Of a stretch of DNA of 40,315 nt, positions 8,646 through 17,567 are shown piece by piece (position 1 is the stretch's first letter; every line of letters begins with the position of its first letter). Source of the DNA: Hyphomicrobiales bacterium (GTDB taxonomy: Bacteria > Pseudomonadota > Alphaproteobacteria > Rhizobiales > JAJFHC01). A model generated the notes under the pieces. That model had not been told where the DNA came from and did no database searches. It worked only from the letters and a program-made list of their open reading frames with translations. Location: contig JAJFHC010000213.1 in NCBI GenBank assembly GCA_021775835.1, positions 1-40,315 of the forward strand, read 5' to 3'. The position numbers and the translations under genes are program-made.

Positions 8646-8871
8646 ACGATCACTTCTGTTTATTTAACATCATGAGTGTCAATCATATGAATTCATGGTT
8701 TCAAGTCAACATGCGACGCAACTACGTTCAATGCGGCCGTAAATAAAGGCTATTGAAGATATGCGCGCATAAGTTGTCGTGTCCAAATTTCATGTATACT
8801 CACGTCTTGTGATCTGTAGATGTGAAATTTTATCAGAGTATCAAGCCCGGTTATTCCCGAACGAGAATGTG
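8646..8871. other. AT-rich intergenic region with palindromes between folC and the basic-protein ORF
   Basis: A 226-base stretch, clearly AT-richer than its surroundings, without a supportable gene. Besides the promoter above it holds the perfect 12-base palindrome TATGCGCGCATA (8760-8771). It also holds an 8-base inverted repeat AAATTTCA (8785-8792) / TGAAATTT (8823-8830) with an inner TCAC/GTGA pair. Neither has a T-run suited to ending folC transcription. Confidence 0.5.
8682..8709 (-). promoter_or_regulatory. Sigma-70-like promoter reading toward the basic secreted protein
   Basis: On the minus strand TTGACT (8709-8704) and TATGAT (8687-8682) are separated by 16 bases; each is 5/6 to consensus. 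The predicted start is near 8675, about 30 bases before the ATG at 8645. A perfect 10-base palindrome ATGAATTCAT (8687-8696) overlaps the spacer and could be an operator. Confidence 0.5.
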
Positions 8872-10176
8872 TCAGCCGTGTTCAGCCAGCACATGCCCGG
8901 CGAAATACAGCGACCCGCAGATCAGGATCCGTGGCGGCTCCAGGTGATCGCGCACGCTGGCGCCGAGGGCGGTCCTGAGGTCGGGCATCGGCACGGCCTG
9001 AAGACCGGCCTTGGATGCCATTTCTGCTAGGTCTTCGGCTTCGATGGCGTTGGCCTCACCGGGTATGCGCACGGTGTAGATGGACTCCGCCAGCCCCTGG
9101 AACGCATTGAGAAAGGTGCCGGCATCCTTGGTGTTGAGCATACCGCAAACAAGTACCAGCCGCCGCGGCACCCGCTCTTCAAGTTCCGCCATGGCAATCG
9201 CAACCACCCGGCCTGCTGCTGCGTTGTGTCCGCCGTCGAGCCAGATTTCAGCGCCTTCGGGTACGAGGTTATACAATTTCCCTGGACCGAGTCGCTGCAG
9301 CCGGGCCGGCCATTCAACCGACAGCAAACCGGCTTCGATATGCTCTTCCGTTAGGCCTTCCGGTTCGATGCAGCGCAATGCGGCAATCGCCGTACCCGCA
9401 TTGTCGATCTGATGATGGCCGGGCAGCTTGGGGACCGGCAGATCGAGCAGACCGCCCTGGTCCTGATAGACCAGACGCCCGTGTTGTTCGAAGGCCTGCC
9501 ATTCCTGGCCGGCGATGATCAGCGGGCTGCCCCGGTTCGCGGCAATGTCTTCAATCACGGACCTTGCGTCGTCGCGCTGAGGCGCAAGGATACAGGCAAC
9601 CTCCGGCTTGAGAATGCCGGCCTTTTCCATGGCGATATCGTCAACGGTTTCGCCAAGGTATTGCTGATGATCGATGTCGACGGACGTGATGATCGTGAGG
9701 GCCGGCGTATCCACGACGTTTGTCGCATCGAGGCGACCGCCAAGCCCCACCTCGAGAAGCAGATAGTCCGCAGGTTCACGGGCAAAGGCAAGAAGGGCTG
9801 CTGCCGTCGTGATCTCAAAATAGGTAATTGGTTCGCGCCCGTTGGCGGTTTCGCATTCTTCTAGAAGGTCTGACAGTATTTGTTCGTCGATCAAGGCGCT
9901 GCCATCCGGACCGGCCAGTCGTACCCGCTCGTGGAAACGGACCAGGTGCGGTGACGTATAGACATGAACACGCTTGCCGGCAGCCTCGAGCATTGCGCGC
10001 AGATAGGCAATGACCGATCCTTTGCCGTTTGTCCCGGCGACATGAATGACGGGAGGCAACCGGGTTTCGGGATGTCCAAGGACTTCGAGGATCCGGTACA
10101 TCCGATCGAGCGAAAGATCGATGATCTTGGGATGTAGGGTCAGGAGCCTGTCCAGGATAACGTCACTGCGGGCCAT
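8872..10176 (-). CDS. folC: Bifunctional folylpolyglutamate synthase / dihydrofolate synthase
   Basis: A 434-residue Mur-ligase-family enzyme that joins glutamate to dihydropteroate and extends folate polyglutamate tails using ATP. The P-loop GTNGKGSV is at residues 48-55, preceded by HVAGTNGKG, the FolC signature. YTSPHLVRFHERVR, LLEVGLGGRLDATNVVD and TSVDIDHQQYLG follow in the family order, and LDGGHNAAAG marks the C-terminal ligase domain. The length is standard. It is the last gene of the minus-strand housekeeping series, 46 bases after accD, an order (accD-folC) that is widespread in proteobacteria. Confidence 0.97.
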   Translation of the reverse strand: MARSDVILDRLLTLHPKIIDLSLDRMYRILEVLGHPETRLPPVIHVAGTNGKGSVIAYLRAMLEAAGKRVHVYTSPHLVRFHERVRLAGPDGSALIDEQILSDLLEECETANGREPITYFEITTAAALLAFAREPADYLLLEVGLGGRLDATNVVDTPALTIITSVDIDHQQYLGETVDDIAMEKAGILKPEVACILAPQRDDARSVIEDIAANRGSPLIIAGQEWQAFEQHGRLVYQDQGGLLDLPVPKLPGHHQIDNAGTAIAALRCIEPEGLTEEHIEAGLLSVEWPARLQRLGPGKLYNLVPEGAEIWLDGGHNAAAGRVVAIAMAELEERVPRRLVLVCGMLNTKDAGTFLNAFQGLAESIYTVRIPGEANAIEAEDLAEMASKAGLQAVPMPDLRTALGASVRDHLEPPRILICGSLYFAGHVLAEHG

Positions 10177-10222
10177 CGGTTAAACCGTACGGGTTATTGA
10201 AATGTGGAGTTGGTCTGGGAGG

Positions 10223-11200
10223 TCAGGACGCCGCATTTTCCGCAGCCTCAGCCTCGACGACCAGTTCGGCATCGCTCTCTTCGGCCGGGGATTCTCCAGT
10301 GTCGTCGGCGGACCCGGGTGCTGTCTCAGTTGCTGCCCCAAAACCTGGAGCAGGTGTTTTGGTCAACATGCTGATCAGCCGGCTAAGGGTCGCCCGCAGA
10401 TCGTGACGGTGGACCACCATATCGACCATGCCGTGTTCCAAAAGGTATTCCGACCTCTGGAACCCTTCAGGCAGTTTTTCCCGGATTGTCTGTTCAATGA
10501 CCCGGGGACCGGCAAACCCGATCAGGGCGTTGGGTTCGGCAATATGAACATCGCCAAGCATTGCATACGACGCGGTCACGCCACCGGTGGTTGGGTGGGT
10601 CAGCACGACAATGTAGGGCAGTGCTGCCTTGCGCAGTTGTTGCACGGCAACGGTCGTGCGCGGCATCTGCATGAGCGACAGGATGCCTTCCTGCATGCGT
10701 GCGCCGCCGGCGGCTGCAAACATGATGAACGGCGCCTGGCGTTCGACCGCTGTCATCATGCCCTTGATGATGGCCTCGCCGGCAGCCATGCCGAGGGATC
10801 CGCCCATGAATGAAAAATCCTGAACGGCAGCGATCGTTTCCACCCCGTCCAGGCGTCCGGCACCGATCACAACCGCATCGTCCAGCCCCGTCTTGTTGCG
10901 AGCTTCCTTCAGTCGTTCTGTGTAGCGGCGTTCATCACGAAACTTGAGGGGGTCCAAAGGCACTTCAGGGGTCGGGATCGACTCGTATTCACCGTCGTCG
11001 TACAGCGACGTCAGGCGCACTTTTCCCGACATGCGCATGTGATAGCCTGATCCGGGAATGACGAACTGGTTGGCTTCCAGGTCCTTGTGGAAGACCATCT
11101 GTCCGGTTTCCGGACACTTGATCCACATGTTGTCCGGAACATCGCGCTTGCGCAGGATGCTGTTGATCTTCGGACGGACAACGTTCTTGATCCAGTTCAC
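10223..11200 (-). CDS. accD: Acetyl-CoA carboxylase carboxyltransferase subunit beta
   Basis: A 325-residue beta subunit of the carboxyltransferase that moves CO2 from biotin to acetyl-CoA, making malonyl-CoA for fatty acid synthesis. The start is a GTG (11198-11200) encoding the conserved N-terminus [15 protein letters not shown] lies 9 bases upstream. A longer frame to 11290 exists but overlaps trpA and is not conserved-looking. Oxyanion and CoA-binding motifs include [27 protein letters not shown] and [13 protein letters not shown]. The N-terminal zinc-finger region keeps only one cysteine (IKCPETGQ) of the four in E. coli AccD. The C-terminus is a Glu/Asp/Ala-rich tail of about 35 residues. 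It lies between trpA and folC. Confidence 0.96.
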   Translation of the reverse strand: MNWIKNVVRPKINSILRKRDVPDNMWIKCPETGQMVFHKDLEANQFVIPGSGYHMRMSGKVRLTSLYDDGEYESIPTPEVPLDPLKFRDERRYTERLKEARNKTGLDDAVVIGAGRLDGVETIAAVQDFSFMGGSLGMAAGEAIIKGMMTAVERQAPFIMFAAAGGARMQEGILSLMQMPRTTVAVQQLRKAALPYIVVLTHPTTGGVTASYAMLGDVHIAEPNALIGFAGPRVIEQTIREKLPEGFQRSEYLLEHGMVDMVVHRHDLRATLSRLISMLTKTPAPGFGAATETAPGSADDTGESPAEESDAELVVEAEAAENAAS

Positions 11201-11219
11201 GCCTCTAATCTCCAAATAG

Positions 11220-12062
11220 TCATGGACGGTCTGCCCGTTGCACCCCGTTGGACAATTCCCGCACGAATCCAAGCACGTCGTCAACCGCACCCGGGCCGAC
11301 CGTGCCGTCGTCAGTCAGGTTCGCGCGTATCCGGTCGACAATCGCCGATCCCACAACGACCCCGTCTGCCTGGCCGGCAATGACGGCAGCCTGTTCTGGG
11401 CTCTTGACGCCAAATCCCACGGCGATCGGCAGATCGGTGTGCTGCTTGATCCGGTTGACCGCATGGGCGACCGATGCGGTGTTGGGAGCAGCCGTCCCGG
11501 TTATGCCGGCAATCGAAACATAATAAACGAAGCCACTGGTATTGCGCAGAACCGCAGGCAGGCGGGCATCGTCAGTCGTCGGCGTTGCCAGGCGTATGAA
11601 GTTGATCCCTGCCTTGAGCGCCGGCAGGCAAAGCTCCTCGTCTTCTTCCGGTGGCAGGTCGACCACGATCAGGCCATCGACGCCGGCGGATTTGGCATCG
11701 GTGAGGAACCTGTCTACCCCGTAGATGTAGATCGGATTGTAATAACCCATCAGGACGATGGGCGTTTCGTTGTCGCTTTCCCGGAAGCCGCGCACCATAT
11801 CGAGAGTGCGGATCATGGTTTGCCCAGCGCCAAGCGCACGCTGGGAAGATGCCTGGATCGACGGGCCATCGGCCATCGGGTCGGTGAAAGGCATGCCCAG
11901 CTCGATGATGTCGGCGCCGGCCTCCGGCAGGCCGCGAACCAGTTCCAGCGATGTTTCAAAATTCGGGTCGCCTGCGGTGATGAACGTCACAAAAGCTGCC
12001 CGGTTGTCTCGTGCGAGAGTCGCGAAGCGCTGGTCAAGCCGTGTCTTCGTCGTGTCAGTCAT
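11220..12062 (-). CDS. trpA: Tryptophan synthase alpha subunit
   Basis: A 280-residue TIM-barrel enzyme that cleaves indole-3-glycerol phosphate to indole and glyceraldehyde 3-phosphate. Indole is channelled to TrpB. The catalytic glutamate is in [16 protein letters not shown] and the catalytic aspartate in [11 protein letters not shown]. The phosphate-binding end is seen in [11 protein letters not shown] and [24 protein letters not shown] is the usual strand-6 region. The length is slightly above the E. coli protein. The start lies 3 bases after the trpB stop, so the two subunits are co-translated. accD follows after 19 bases. Confidence 0.97.
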   Translation of the reverse strand: MTDTTKTRLDQRFATLARDNRAAFVTFITAGDPNFETSLELVRGLPEAGADIIELGMPFTDPMADGPSIQASSQRALGAGQTMIRTLDMVRGFRESDNETPIVLMGYYNPIYIYGVDRFLTDAKSAGVDGLIVVDLPPEEDEELCLPALKAGINFIRLATPTTDDARLPAVLRNTSGFVYYVSIAGITGTAAPNTASVAHAVNRIKQHTDLPIAVGFGVKSPEQAAVIAGQADGVVVGSAIVDRIRANLTDDGTVGPGAVDDVLGFVRELSNGVQRADRP

Positions 12063-12065
12063 GGC

Positions 12066-13322
12066 TCATATCTCCACGCCGAGGTGGTCGGCCACAGCAA
12101 AGACATCCTTGTCGCCGCGTCCGCACATGTTCATGACGATGATATGGGAACTGGGCAGTGTCGGAGCCAGCTTCCCGACGTAGGAAAGGGCGTGCGCGGG
12201 CTCCAGCGCAGGGATGATACCCTCCTGTTGCGTGCACAACTGAAACGCATCGAGAGCCTCCTGATCGGTTGCCGACACGTAATTGACCCGGCCCGAGTCG
12301 CGAAGCCACGAATGCTCCGGTCCAATGCCCGGGTAGTCGAGGCCCGCTGAAATCGAGTGTCCTTCGTTGATCTGCCCGTCGTCATCCTGGAGCAGGTAAG
12401 TCCGGTTGCCGTGAAGAACACCGGGTTTGCCTCCGGAAAGGGACGCCGCGTGGTCCGGGGTGTCGAGCCCGTGGCCTGCCGCTTCGACGCCATAGATGTT
12501 GACGTCGTCATCGTCGAGGAAAGGATGAAACAGCCCGATGGCATTGGAGCCACCGCCGATGCAGGCCACCAGACTGTCGGGCAGGCGTCCCTCAGCGGCC
12601 ATCATCTGTTCGCGTACTTCCTGACCGATCACGGATTGAAAGTTACGGACCATCTCCGGATAGGGATGAGGACCGGCCGCTGTGCCGATGATGTAGAATG
12701 TGTTTTCGACATTTGACACCCAGTCGCGCAGAGCCTCGTTCATGGCATCCTTGAGGGTTCCAGACCCGGAAGTCACCGGAACGATTTCCGCACCCAGAAG
12801 CTTCATGCGGAAGACATTCGGCTTCTGTCGTTCGATGTCTGTCGCCCCCATGTAGACCACACAAGGCAAACCGAACCGCGCACATACGGTTGCAACCGCG
12901 ACGCCGTGCTGGCCGGCACCGGTTTCGGCAATGATCCGGGTCTTACTCATACGCCGTGCCAGCTGCATCTGGCCGAGGCAATTATTGATCTTGTGCGAAC
13001 CGGTGTGGTTCAGCTCATCGCGTTTAAAATAGACCTTGGCGCCGCCAAAATGTTCGGTCAGGCGTTCCGCGAAATAAAGCGGGCTTGGTCGTCCGGTATA
13101 ATGCGTATTGAGTGCAGTCAACTCGGCATGAAAAGCCGGATCGGCCTTGGCTTCCGTATAGGCTTTCTCCACATCCAGGATGAGCGGCATAAGTGTTTCT
13201 GCAACAAACCGGCCGCCATAAATGCCGAAATGGCCGGATTCGTCCGGGCCGGTCTTGTAGGAATTTGGCTTTGCACTGGACACGGGAACTGGAACCTCTT
13301 GGATTACACGGCGGGTTGGCAT
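12066..13322 (-). CDS. trpB: Tryptophan synthase beta subunit
   Basis: A PLP enzyme that condenses indole with serine to tryptophan in an alpha2-beta2 complex with TrpA. The PLP lysine is in [24 protein letters not shown] is the indole-site loop, [15 protein letters not shown] binds the PLP phosphate, and EPAHALSY lies in the C-terminal half. The start is uncertain. ATG 13322 gives 418 residues, while a GTG at 13283 with AAGAGG 11 bases upstream gives 405, nearer the usual length and beginning just before the conserved [19 protein letters not shown]. The gene follows trpF by about 54 bases. Confidence 0.96.
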   Translation of the reverse strand: MPTRRVIQEVPVPVSSAKPNSYKTGPDESGHFGIYGGRFVAETLMPLILDVEKAYTEAKADPAFHAELTALNTHYTGRPSPLYFAERLTEHFGGAKVYFKRDELNHTGSHKINNCLGQMQLARRMSKTRIIAETGAGQHGVAVATVCARFGLPCVVYMGATDIERQKPNVFRMKLLGAEIVPVTSGSGTLKDAMNEALRDWVSNVENTFYIIGTAAGPHPYPEMVRNFQSVIGQEVREQMMAAEGRLPDSLVACIGGGSNAIGLFHPFLDDDDVNIYGVEAAGHGLDTPDHAASLSGGKPGVLHGNRTYLLQDDDGQINEGHSISAGLDYPGIGPEHSWLRDSGRVNYVSATDQEALDAFQLCTQQEGIIPALEPAHALSYVGKLAPTLPSSHIIVMNMCGRGDKDVFAVADHLGVEI

Positions 13323-13376
13323 TCTGAGTCCGGAGCTCAATGCCGATGAGGGAATTATTGAAGCTTTAGAATATGG

Positions 13377-14024
13377 TCATACCGCCTTAGCAGCGATTAG
13401 AAAACGTCTTATTTTCTCAACATCCTTAATACCTGGCGCTGATTCGACGCCGGAGGAGACATCAACGATGCCGGCCCCTGTCTGCTCAATGGCGAGGGCG
13501 ACGTTTTCCACCGTCAATCCACCCGACAGCATGTACGGAGCTCTGGTCTCAAGCCCGGCGATCAATGACCAGTCGAACACCACGCCGTTGCCGCCGGGAA
13601 GGGCGTTTTCCAGGGAGTCGGGCGCCTTGGCATCGAACAGAAGCATGTCGGCCACGGCGTCGAAGGAAGGGATTTGGTCAAGATCGCGGTGTTCGCGCAG
13701 CTTGATCGCCTTGATGACCGGTTTGCCAAATGTCTCGCGGATCTGCGCTATCCGGGCCGGATCTTCGCTACCGTGGAGCTGGTGGTAATCGGGATTGAGA
13801 GTGTCGTCGATCGAGCCAAGGAATTCATCCGACGCATCGACTGTCAAGGCGACCGTGCGGACGGACTCCGGCAGGTCTTCGGTCAGGGCGCGAGCCTGTT
13901 CCAGCGTGACAAAGCGGGGACTGGGGGCATAAAAGTTCAGGCCGACATAATCGGCACCCGACTTCACGGCCTGCGCCATGGTATCAGCTGTGCTGATCCC
14001 GCATATTTTTGCGTCTACACTCAT
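13377..14024 (-). CDS. trpF: Phosphoribosylanthranilate isomerase
   Basis: A 215-residue TIM barrel that performs the Amadori rearrangement of phosphoribosyl-anthranilate in tryptophan synthesis. The catalytic cysteine is in AKICGIS near the N-terminus and the catalytic aspartate in the LLFDAK segment. The phosphate-binding loops are seen at MLSGGLTVENV and VDVSSGVESAPGIKD. The monofunctional size is normal. It begins 8 bases after pyrF and precedes trpBA, the common alphaproteobacterial order pyrF-trpF-trpB-trpA. Confidence 0.96.
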   Translation of the reverse strand: MSVDAKICGISTADTMAQAVKSGADYVGLNFYAPSPRFVTLEQARALTEDLPESVRTVALTVDASDEFLGSIDDTLNPDYHQLHGSEDPARIAQIRETFGKPVIKAIKLREHRDLDQIPSFDAVADMLLFDAKAPDSLENALPGGNGVVFDWSLIAGLETRAPYMLSGGLTVENVALAIEQTGAGIVDVSSGVESAPGIKDVEKIRRFLIAAKAV

Positions 14025-14032
14025 TGGAGTTT

Positions 14033-14737
14033 TCAGGCAGCCTCCGGCAACGAGGTGGCGATCGCATGGGCAGCGGCAACCGGGTCGGCGGACTGTGTGA
14101 TCGGCCGGCCGACAACGATGACGTCTGCACCGGTGTCCACCGCATCGAACGGCGTCATGATGCGTTTCTGGTCGCCGGCATCTGCATCTGCAGGACGGAT
14201 ACCCGGCACGACCAGCCGGAACCCTGCACTGCGCGATGATCGCAGGCTGGATATTTCGCGCGGGCTGCAGACAACGCCATCCAGACCGCAGTCATCACAC
14301 AAACCGGCCATTTTGCTGACTTGGGCAATGGCTGGATTGGCATAACCGACTTCGGCAAGATCCCCGTCATCGAGACTGGTCAAAACCGTCACGCCGATCA
14401 GCCAGGGTTTGGGGCCGTCATGGTCGTCGACCGCATGCCTGGCGGCCTGGAGCATGGCCCGTCCACCGGCAGCGTGAACGTTGACGATCGCCGGTGACAG
14501 CGGCAGAACCGCACGCAAACCGCCGGCAACCGTATTGGAGATGTCATGGAGTTTCAGGTCCAGAAATACGGGCTGGCCCGATTCCGCAATCCGGCGGTAC
14601 CCGTCTGCGCCGTGGCGATAGAAAAATTCAAGGCCGAGTTTGACGCCGCCGACCGTGCCGGCCAGGTCATGGGCAAGAGCGGTTGCGACGTCCAGGTCAG
14701 TGGTGTCGAGGGCGCAGAAAACTGGATTTTCGAACAT
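14033..14737 (-). CDS. pyrF: Orotidine 5'-phosphate decarboxylase
   Basis: A 234-residue TIM barrel that decarboxylates OMP to UMP, the last step of pyrimidine synthesis. The hallmark D-x-K-x-x-D catalytic motif is in FLDLKLHDISNTV. CALDTTDLDVA is the N-terminal ribose/phosphate site, and VVPGIRPADADAGDQKR with VVGRPITQSADP is the phosphate-gripping C-terminal part. A TATAAC -10-like box with a poor -35 lies about 45 bases upstream (14779-14784 on the minus strand). pyrF-trpFBA-accD-folC could therefore be transcribed apart from the genes further upstream. Confidence 0.97.
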   Translation of the reverse strand: MFENPVFCALDTTDLDVATALAHDLAGTVGGVKLGLEFFYRHGADGYRRIAESGQPVFLDLKLHDISNTVAGGLRAVLPLSPAIVNVHAAGGRAMLQAARHAVDDHDGPKPWLIGVTVLTSLDDGDLAEVGYANPAIAQVSKMAGLCDDCGLDGVVCSPREISSLRSSRSAGFRLVVPGIRPADADAGDQKRIMTPFDAVDTGADVIVVGRPITQSADPVAAAHAIATSLPEAA

Positions 14738-14827
14738 GTGAACGAGTCCGGACTTGAGTGATTTGTACTGGTGCGCCGGTTATATCAAATTCGCCGCCAT
14801 TGCCACATACTTTCTGATATGGCTCCG

Positions 14828-15739
14828 TCATCCGCCGCAACCACACACAAGGGGTTGATCGACAGTGCCGTCCTTCAGGCGCAGGACCTGCCAGGCATCG
14901 CCGAAGTAGAATGAACTGTAGACGACAATCTCCATGACCCCGTCTCCATCTATGTCCACGATGCCGGCAATCGTGTTCTCCCATACGTCGCTGGGATCGT
15001 CTGAGTCCTCGGTCGTAATATCCGACAGGACTTCATACAGTTTTGTCGTAGTGCCGGATCCCTTGTGCACCAGAACAACGGAATACTCCCCCTTGCGCGC
15101 CAGGTCCCGCTCGGTATTTGAGGCGTTCAGCACAATTTCGTCGATGCCGTCGTTGTCCAGGTCGGTTTTGACGAGCTGCCGGATAGTGACCTGCGGATTT
15201 TTCAGACCGCCCTTTTCGAGATAATCTGCAATCATCTTTTGATAAACAGGATCCGTAAGTTTCAGGAGTTCGATTTTCCGGGGCAACGTCTGTTTAAGAT
15301 CTGTGCCTTTTCCCAAAACGGCGACCTGATAGTCGCCCAGATTGTTCGGTCGCAGGGTCAGTTCCTGTTGAAACGTTCCCGCACAGCCGTCGTCTTCCTT
15401 GCTTTCTTCCGCCGGTCGCCCGATCGACAACACCAGGTCGGATGCACCCTTGACGCTCAGCAGGGTGTACTCCTGCTTATGGGTCATCAGGGGTGTGATC
15501 GTTATGGCATCAACCATTTCTCCATCCAGCCCGCCGCCCAGAACGCATGTCAGGCCTTCCGGTGTCACCGCAATCGTCGGGCGGAACATGTCAGATGCCC
15601 AGGAGTCTCTGGCGTCGATTGGGGCGAGAAGCAGCATCAGGCAGGTCGTGGCAACACTCACACGCCGCTTGTGCGTGGCAGGTTGAATGTCACGTTCGGC
15701 ATCGGCAGTATTCTGGTGTTGAGGGCGCGCAACTCCCAT
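14828..15739 (-). CDS. Secreted FG-GAP/VCBS-like hypothetical protein
   Basis: I do not recognise a named family. Starting from ATG 15739 the protein is 303 residues; a GTG at 15760 or a GTG at 15661 are alternatives. The last would place the hydrophobic segment SVATTCLMLLLAP at the very N-terminus as a signal peptide, which is attractive. Two aspartate-rich calcium-loop motifs are visible in the C-terminal half: DLDNDGIDEIVL and DIDGDGVMEIVV. These resemble FG-GAP/VCBS beta-propeller repeats. Many cysteines are absent until the last residues, CGCGG. It is probably periplasmic or exported. It separates lapA from pyrF, genes that I expect to be adjacent, so it looks like an insertion in the conserved block. 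Confidence 0.6.
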   Translation of the reverse strand: MGVARPQHQNTADAERDIQPATHKRRVSVATTCLMLLLAPIDARDSWASDMFRPTIAVTPEGLTCVLGGGLDGEMVDAITITPLMTHKQEYTLLSVKGASDLVLSIGRPAEESKEDDGCAGTFQQELTLRPNNLGDYQVAVLGKGTDLKQTLPRKIELLKLTDPVYQKMIADYLEKGGLKNPQVTIRQLVKTDLDNDGIDEIVLNASNTERDLARKGEYSVVLVHKGSGTTTKLYEVLSDITTEDSDDPSDVWENTIAGIVDIDGDGVMEIVVYSSFYFGDAWQVLRLKDGTVDQPLVCGCGG

Positions 15740-15774
15740 CGCATGGTTCCGTAGGGCCACAATTTCAGCCCGTA

Positions 15775-15838
15775 GGATACCCCGAGTATCCGCCGGGTGT
15801 CCATGTGTTGCTGAAGGCCGCTTCTATCCCGAAGGATA
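15775..15838 (-). repeat. Two related small hairpins between lapA and the FG-GAP-like gene
   Basis: GGATAC (15775-15780) / GTATCC (15786-15791) forms a perfect 6-bp stem. TATCC (15825-15829) / GGATA (15834-15838) forms a 5-bp stem which, in the minus-strand transcript, closes a UUCG tetraloop. Both use the same GGATAC/GTATCC word and lie within 65 bases just past the lapA stop. No T-run follows, so a classic terminator is unlikely; mRNA-end stabilisation or a remnant repeat is possible. Confidence 0.4.
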
Positions 15839-15843
15839 CGGTT

Positions 15844-16188
15844 TCAGTTGCTGCTGGGCGAAGGAAGCTGGTGCGCCGTGGAAAGCGGCGCGTTCTGCGA
15901 TGGTGACGGCTCGTGCTGAGCCGCGTGCGGCGAACTGGGTTGCGCACTTCCCCGCGCAGCCCGGCGCCATTTTCCCTGATTCAGCCACGCCGCTACACCG
16001 CCGATGAACAGCCCCGTCAGCATTGCCGCGAGCAGCAGCAGAAACAAAGGCACATCGAAGGACAACAGCGGATCCTCGGTCGAAATCGGGTCGAGGGAAA
16101 AGGTCACGGCTTTGCGGTTTGCAACCGAAAGCGCGATCAGGACAACAGCAATCGGCGCCCAAAACAGCCAGGTCAGGAATTTCTTCAC
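15844..16188 (-). CDS. lapA: LapA family (DUF1049) inner-membrane protein
   Basis: A 114-residue protein with two membrane helices: residues about 6-24 (TWLFWAPIAVVLIALSVAN) and about 46-69 (VPLFLLLLAAMLTGLFIGGVAAWL). The NRKAVTFSLDP segment lies between them, the LapA/DUF1049 pattern. A Pro/Ser/His-rich tail replaces the longer cytoplasmic part. In E. coli LapA works with LapB in controlling LPS synthesis. No lapB is next to it here, so its partner is uncertain. ihfB lies immediately upstream (33 bases), the usual ihfB-lapA order. Confidence 0.8.
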   Translation of the reverse strand: MKKFLTWLFWAPIAVVLIALSVANRKAVTFSLDPISTEDPLLSFDVPLFLLLLAAMLTGLFIGGVAAWLNQGKWRRAARGSAQPSSPHAAQHEPSPSQNAPLSTAHQLPSPSSN

Positions 16189-16221
16189 ATGACGCTCCCA
16201 GGCAGCAACAACATTTCGTGG

Positions 16222-16518
16222 TCAGCTTTCGGCCGGACCATCTTGATTAAGCCGTTCCCGGAGTTCCTTGCCGGTCTTGAAGAACGGCACACTCTTCGCG
16301 GCTACGAACACGGGTTCTCCGGTGCGCGGGTTTCGGCCTGTTCTCGCCGGTCTGTGTTTGATGGAAAATGCCCCAAACCCGCGCAATTCCACCCGATCCC
16401 CGCGTGATAGAGCATCTCCGATTTCGCCAAAAATCGTATTGATAATACGTTCCACATCCCGTTGATAGAGATGCGGGTTCTCCTGAGCAATGATCTGAAT
16501 CAGTTCAGATTTTATCAT
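16222..16518 (-). CDS. ihfB: Integration host factor subunit beta
   Basis: A 98-residue DNA-bending protein of the HU/IHF family that dimerises with IhfA. It begins [26 protein letters not shown]. The core is [15 protein letters not shown], and the DNA-intercalating arm has RNPRTGEPV with the key proline. The C-terminal [15 protein letters not shown] is typical of IhfB rather than HU. It follows sppA and precedes lapA in the rpsA-sppA-ihfB-lapA series. In many proteobacteria ihfB directly follows rpsA; here sppA lies between. Confidence 0.95.
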   Translation of the reverse strand: MIKSELIQIIAQENPHLYQRDVERIINTIFGEIGDALSRGDRVELRGFGAFSIKHRPARTGRNPRTGEPVFVAAKSVPFFKTGKELRERLNQDGPAES

Positions 16519-16578
16519 GACGCCTCCTCAATCCGCCTATTGTTGTTGTGCGGATCCGTGAAATTTGTCTAAAGGCAA

Positions 16579-17550
16579 CTACTGAGGGTGCCAAACAGAG
16601 ACCAGACCGTCAAGTCTAACTCTTTCAGCCCCCAAATGTTTTCCGTTCAGACCCAGGGCTGAGGTGACCGCCGACAGTCCGAACGAATGCGCAATTTTGA
16701 GCACGATCATCGAGCCGAAACCCAGATCTTCGAACTGCGATGATGACCAGTCGATCACTTCCAGTTCCCTGGAGATGTTCTTTTCTTTAACCAGCCAGGC
16801 GATAGCCACTTCTTCGCCGCCTATGGCGTCGACCAGTTTCAGCGTCTTGGCCTGGCGGCCCGAGTAGACCCGCCCGTCCGCCAGGCGGCGGGCTTCTGCC
16901 TTGTCGAAGGGCCGACGGTCGGCGACAAGGTCGACGAACCATTCGTAGGAATCCTGAACCATGGATTCAATCGCCGCCCTGACGTCCACCGACGCGGTGT
17001 TGAACGGCGACGGCTGTGCCTTGAGTGGGCTGCTTTTGATTTCTTCCATGCGCACGCCGACCTTGCCGAGCAGATCTTTCACTTCCGCCCATTGCATGAT
17101 GACGCCGATCGACCCTGTGATGGTGTTGCCGCGTGCCACGATATAGTCGGCACCTAGTGCCGCGGCGTATCCGCCGGAGGCTGCCACAGTTCCCAGAACC
17201 GCTACCACTGGTTTCCGGGCCGCGACCGAGCGGATCGACGCAAACAGGGCTTCGGCTCCGGTGGTTGTGCCGCCGGGACTGTTGATGTCGAGAATCAGCG
17301 CCTTCACATTACCGTCTTCGGCAATTTTCCTGAGACGCTCTCTTTGTTTCGGATCGTCGAAAATGGTGCCGGCAATGACAATGCGGGCGATCTGGTCGCG
17401 GCCGAACCAAAAACCGGACTTGTGCGGCATCGAAGAGGAACCGCCGACCACAAAAACGATGACCACGGCCGCGACGGCCAGGAAACGCCAGAGGCTCGCA
17501 CGGCGTTTGAGGCGCCGTCTGTCCGCAAGAATATCGGCGTTTACAGTCAT
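16579..17550 (-). CDS. sppA: Signal peptide peptidase SppA, 36K type (S49 family)
   Basis: A 323-residue inner-membrane serine protease that degrades cleaved signal peptides. An N-terminal membrane anchor spans about residues 23-40 (FLAVAAVVIVFVVGG). The substrate-binding segment is LILDINSPGGTTTGAEAL, the nucleophile region is GTVAASGGYAAALGAD (Ser in AASGG), and the general-base lysine probably lies in EEIKSSPLKAQPS. YDWFV-type YEWFVDLVADRR and LADGRVYSGRQAK are conserved S49 features. It follows rpsA after 62 bases that hold a strong 12-bp hairpin. Confidence 0.93.
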   Translation of the reverse strand: MTVNADILADRRRLKRRASLWRFLAVAAVVIVFVVGGSSSMPHKSGFWFGRDQIARIVIAGTIFDDPKQRERLRKIAEDGNVKALILDINSPGGTTTGAEALFASIRSVAARKPVVAVLGTVAASGGYAAALGADYIVARGNTITGSIGVIMQWAEVKDLLGKVGVRMEEIKSSPLKAQPSPFNTASVDVRAAIESMVQDSYEWFVDLVADRRPFDKAEARRLADGRVYSGRQAKTLKLVDAIGGEEVAIAWLVKEKNISRELEVIDWSSSQFEDLGFGSMIVLKIAHSFGLSAVTSALGLNGKHLGAERVRLDGLVSVWHPQ

Positions 17551-17567
17551 GGCCGGCCTGTTGTTTT

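Noticed and set aside
11238..12350. 370-codon plus-strand frame
   Set aside because: Antisense to trpA and the trpB end, which are unmistakable; composition is that of a reverse-strand shadow.
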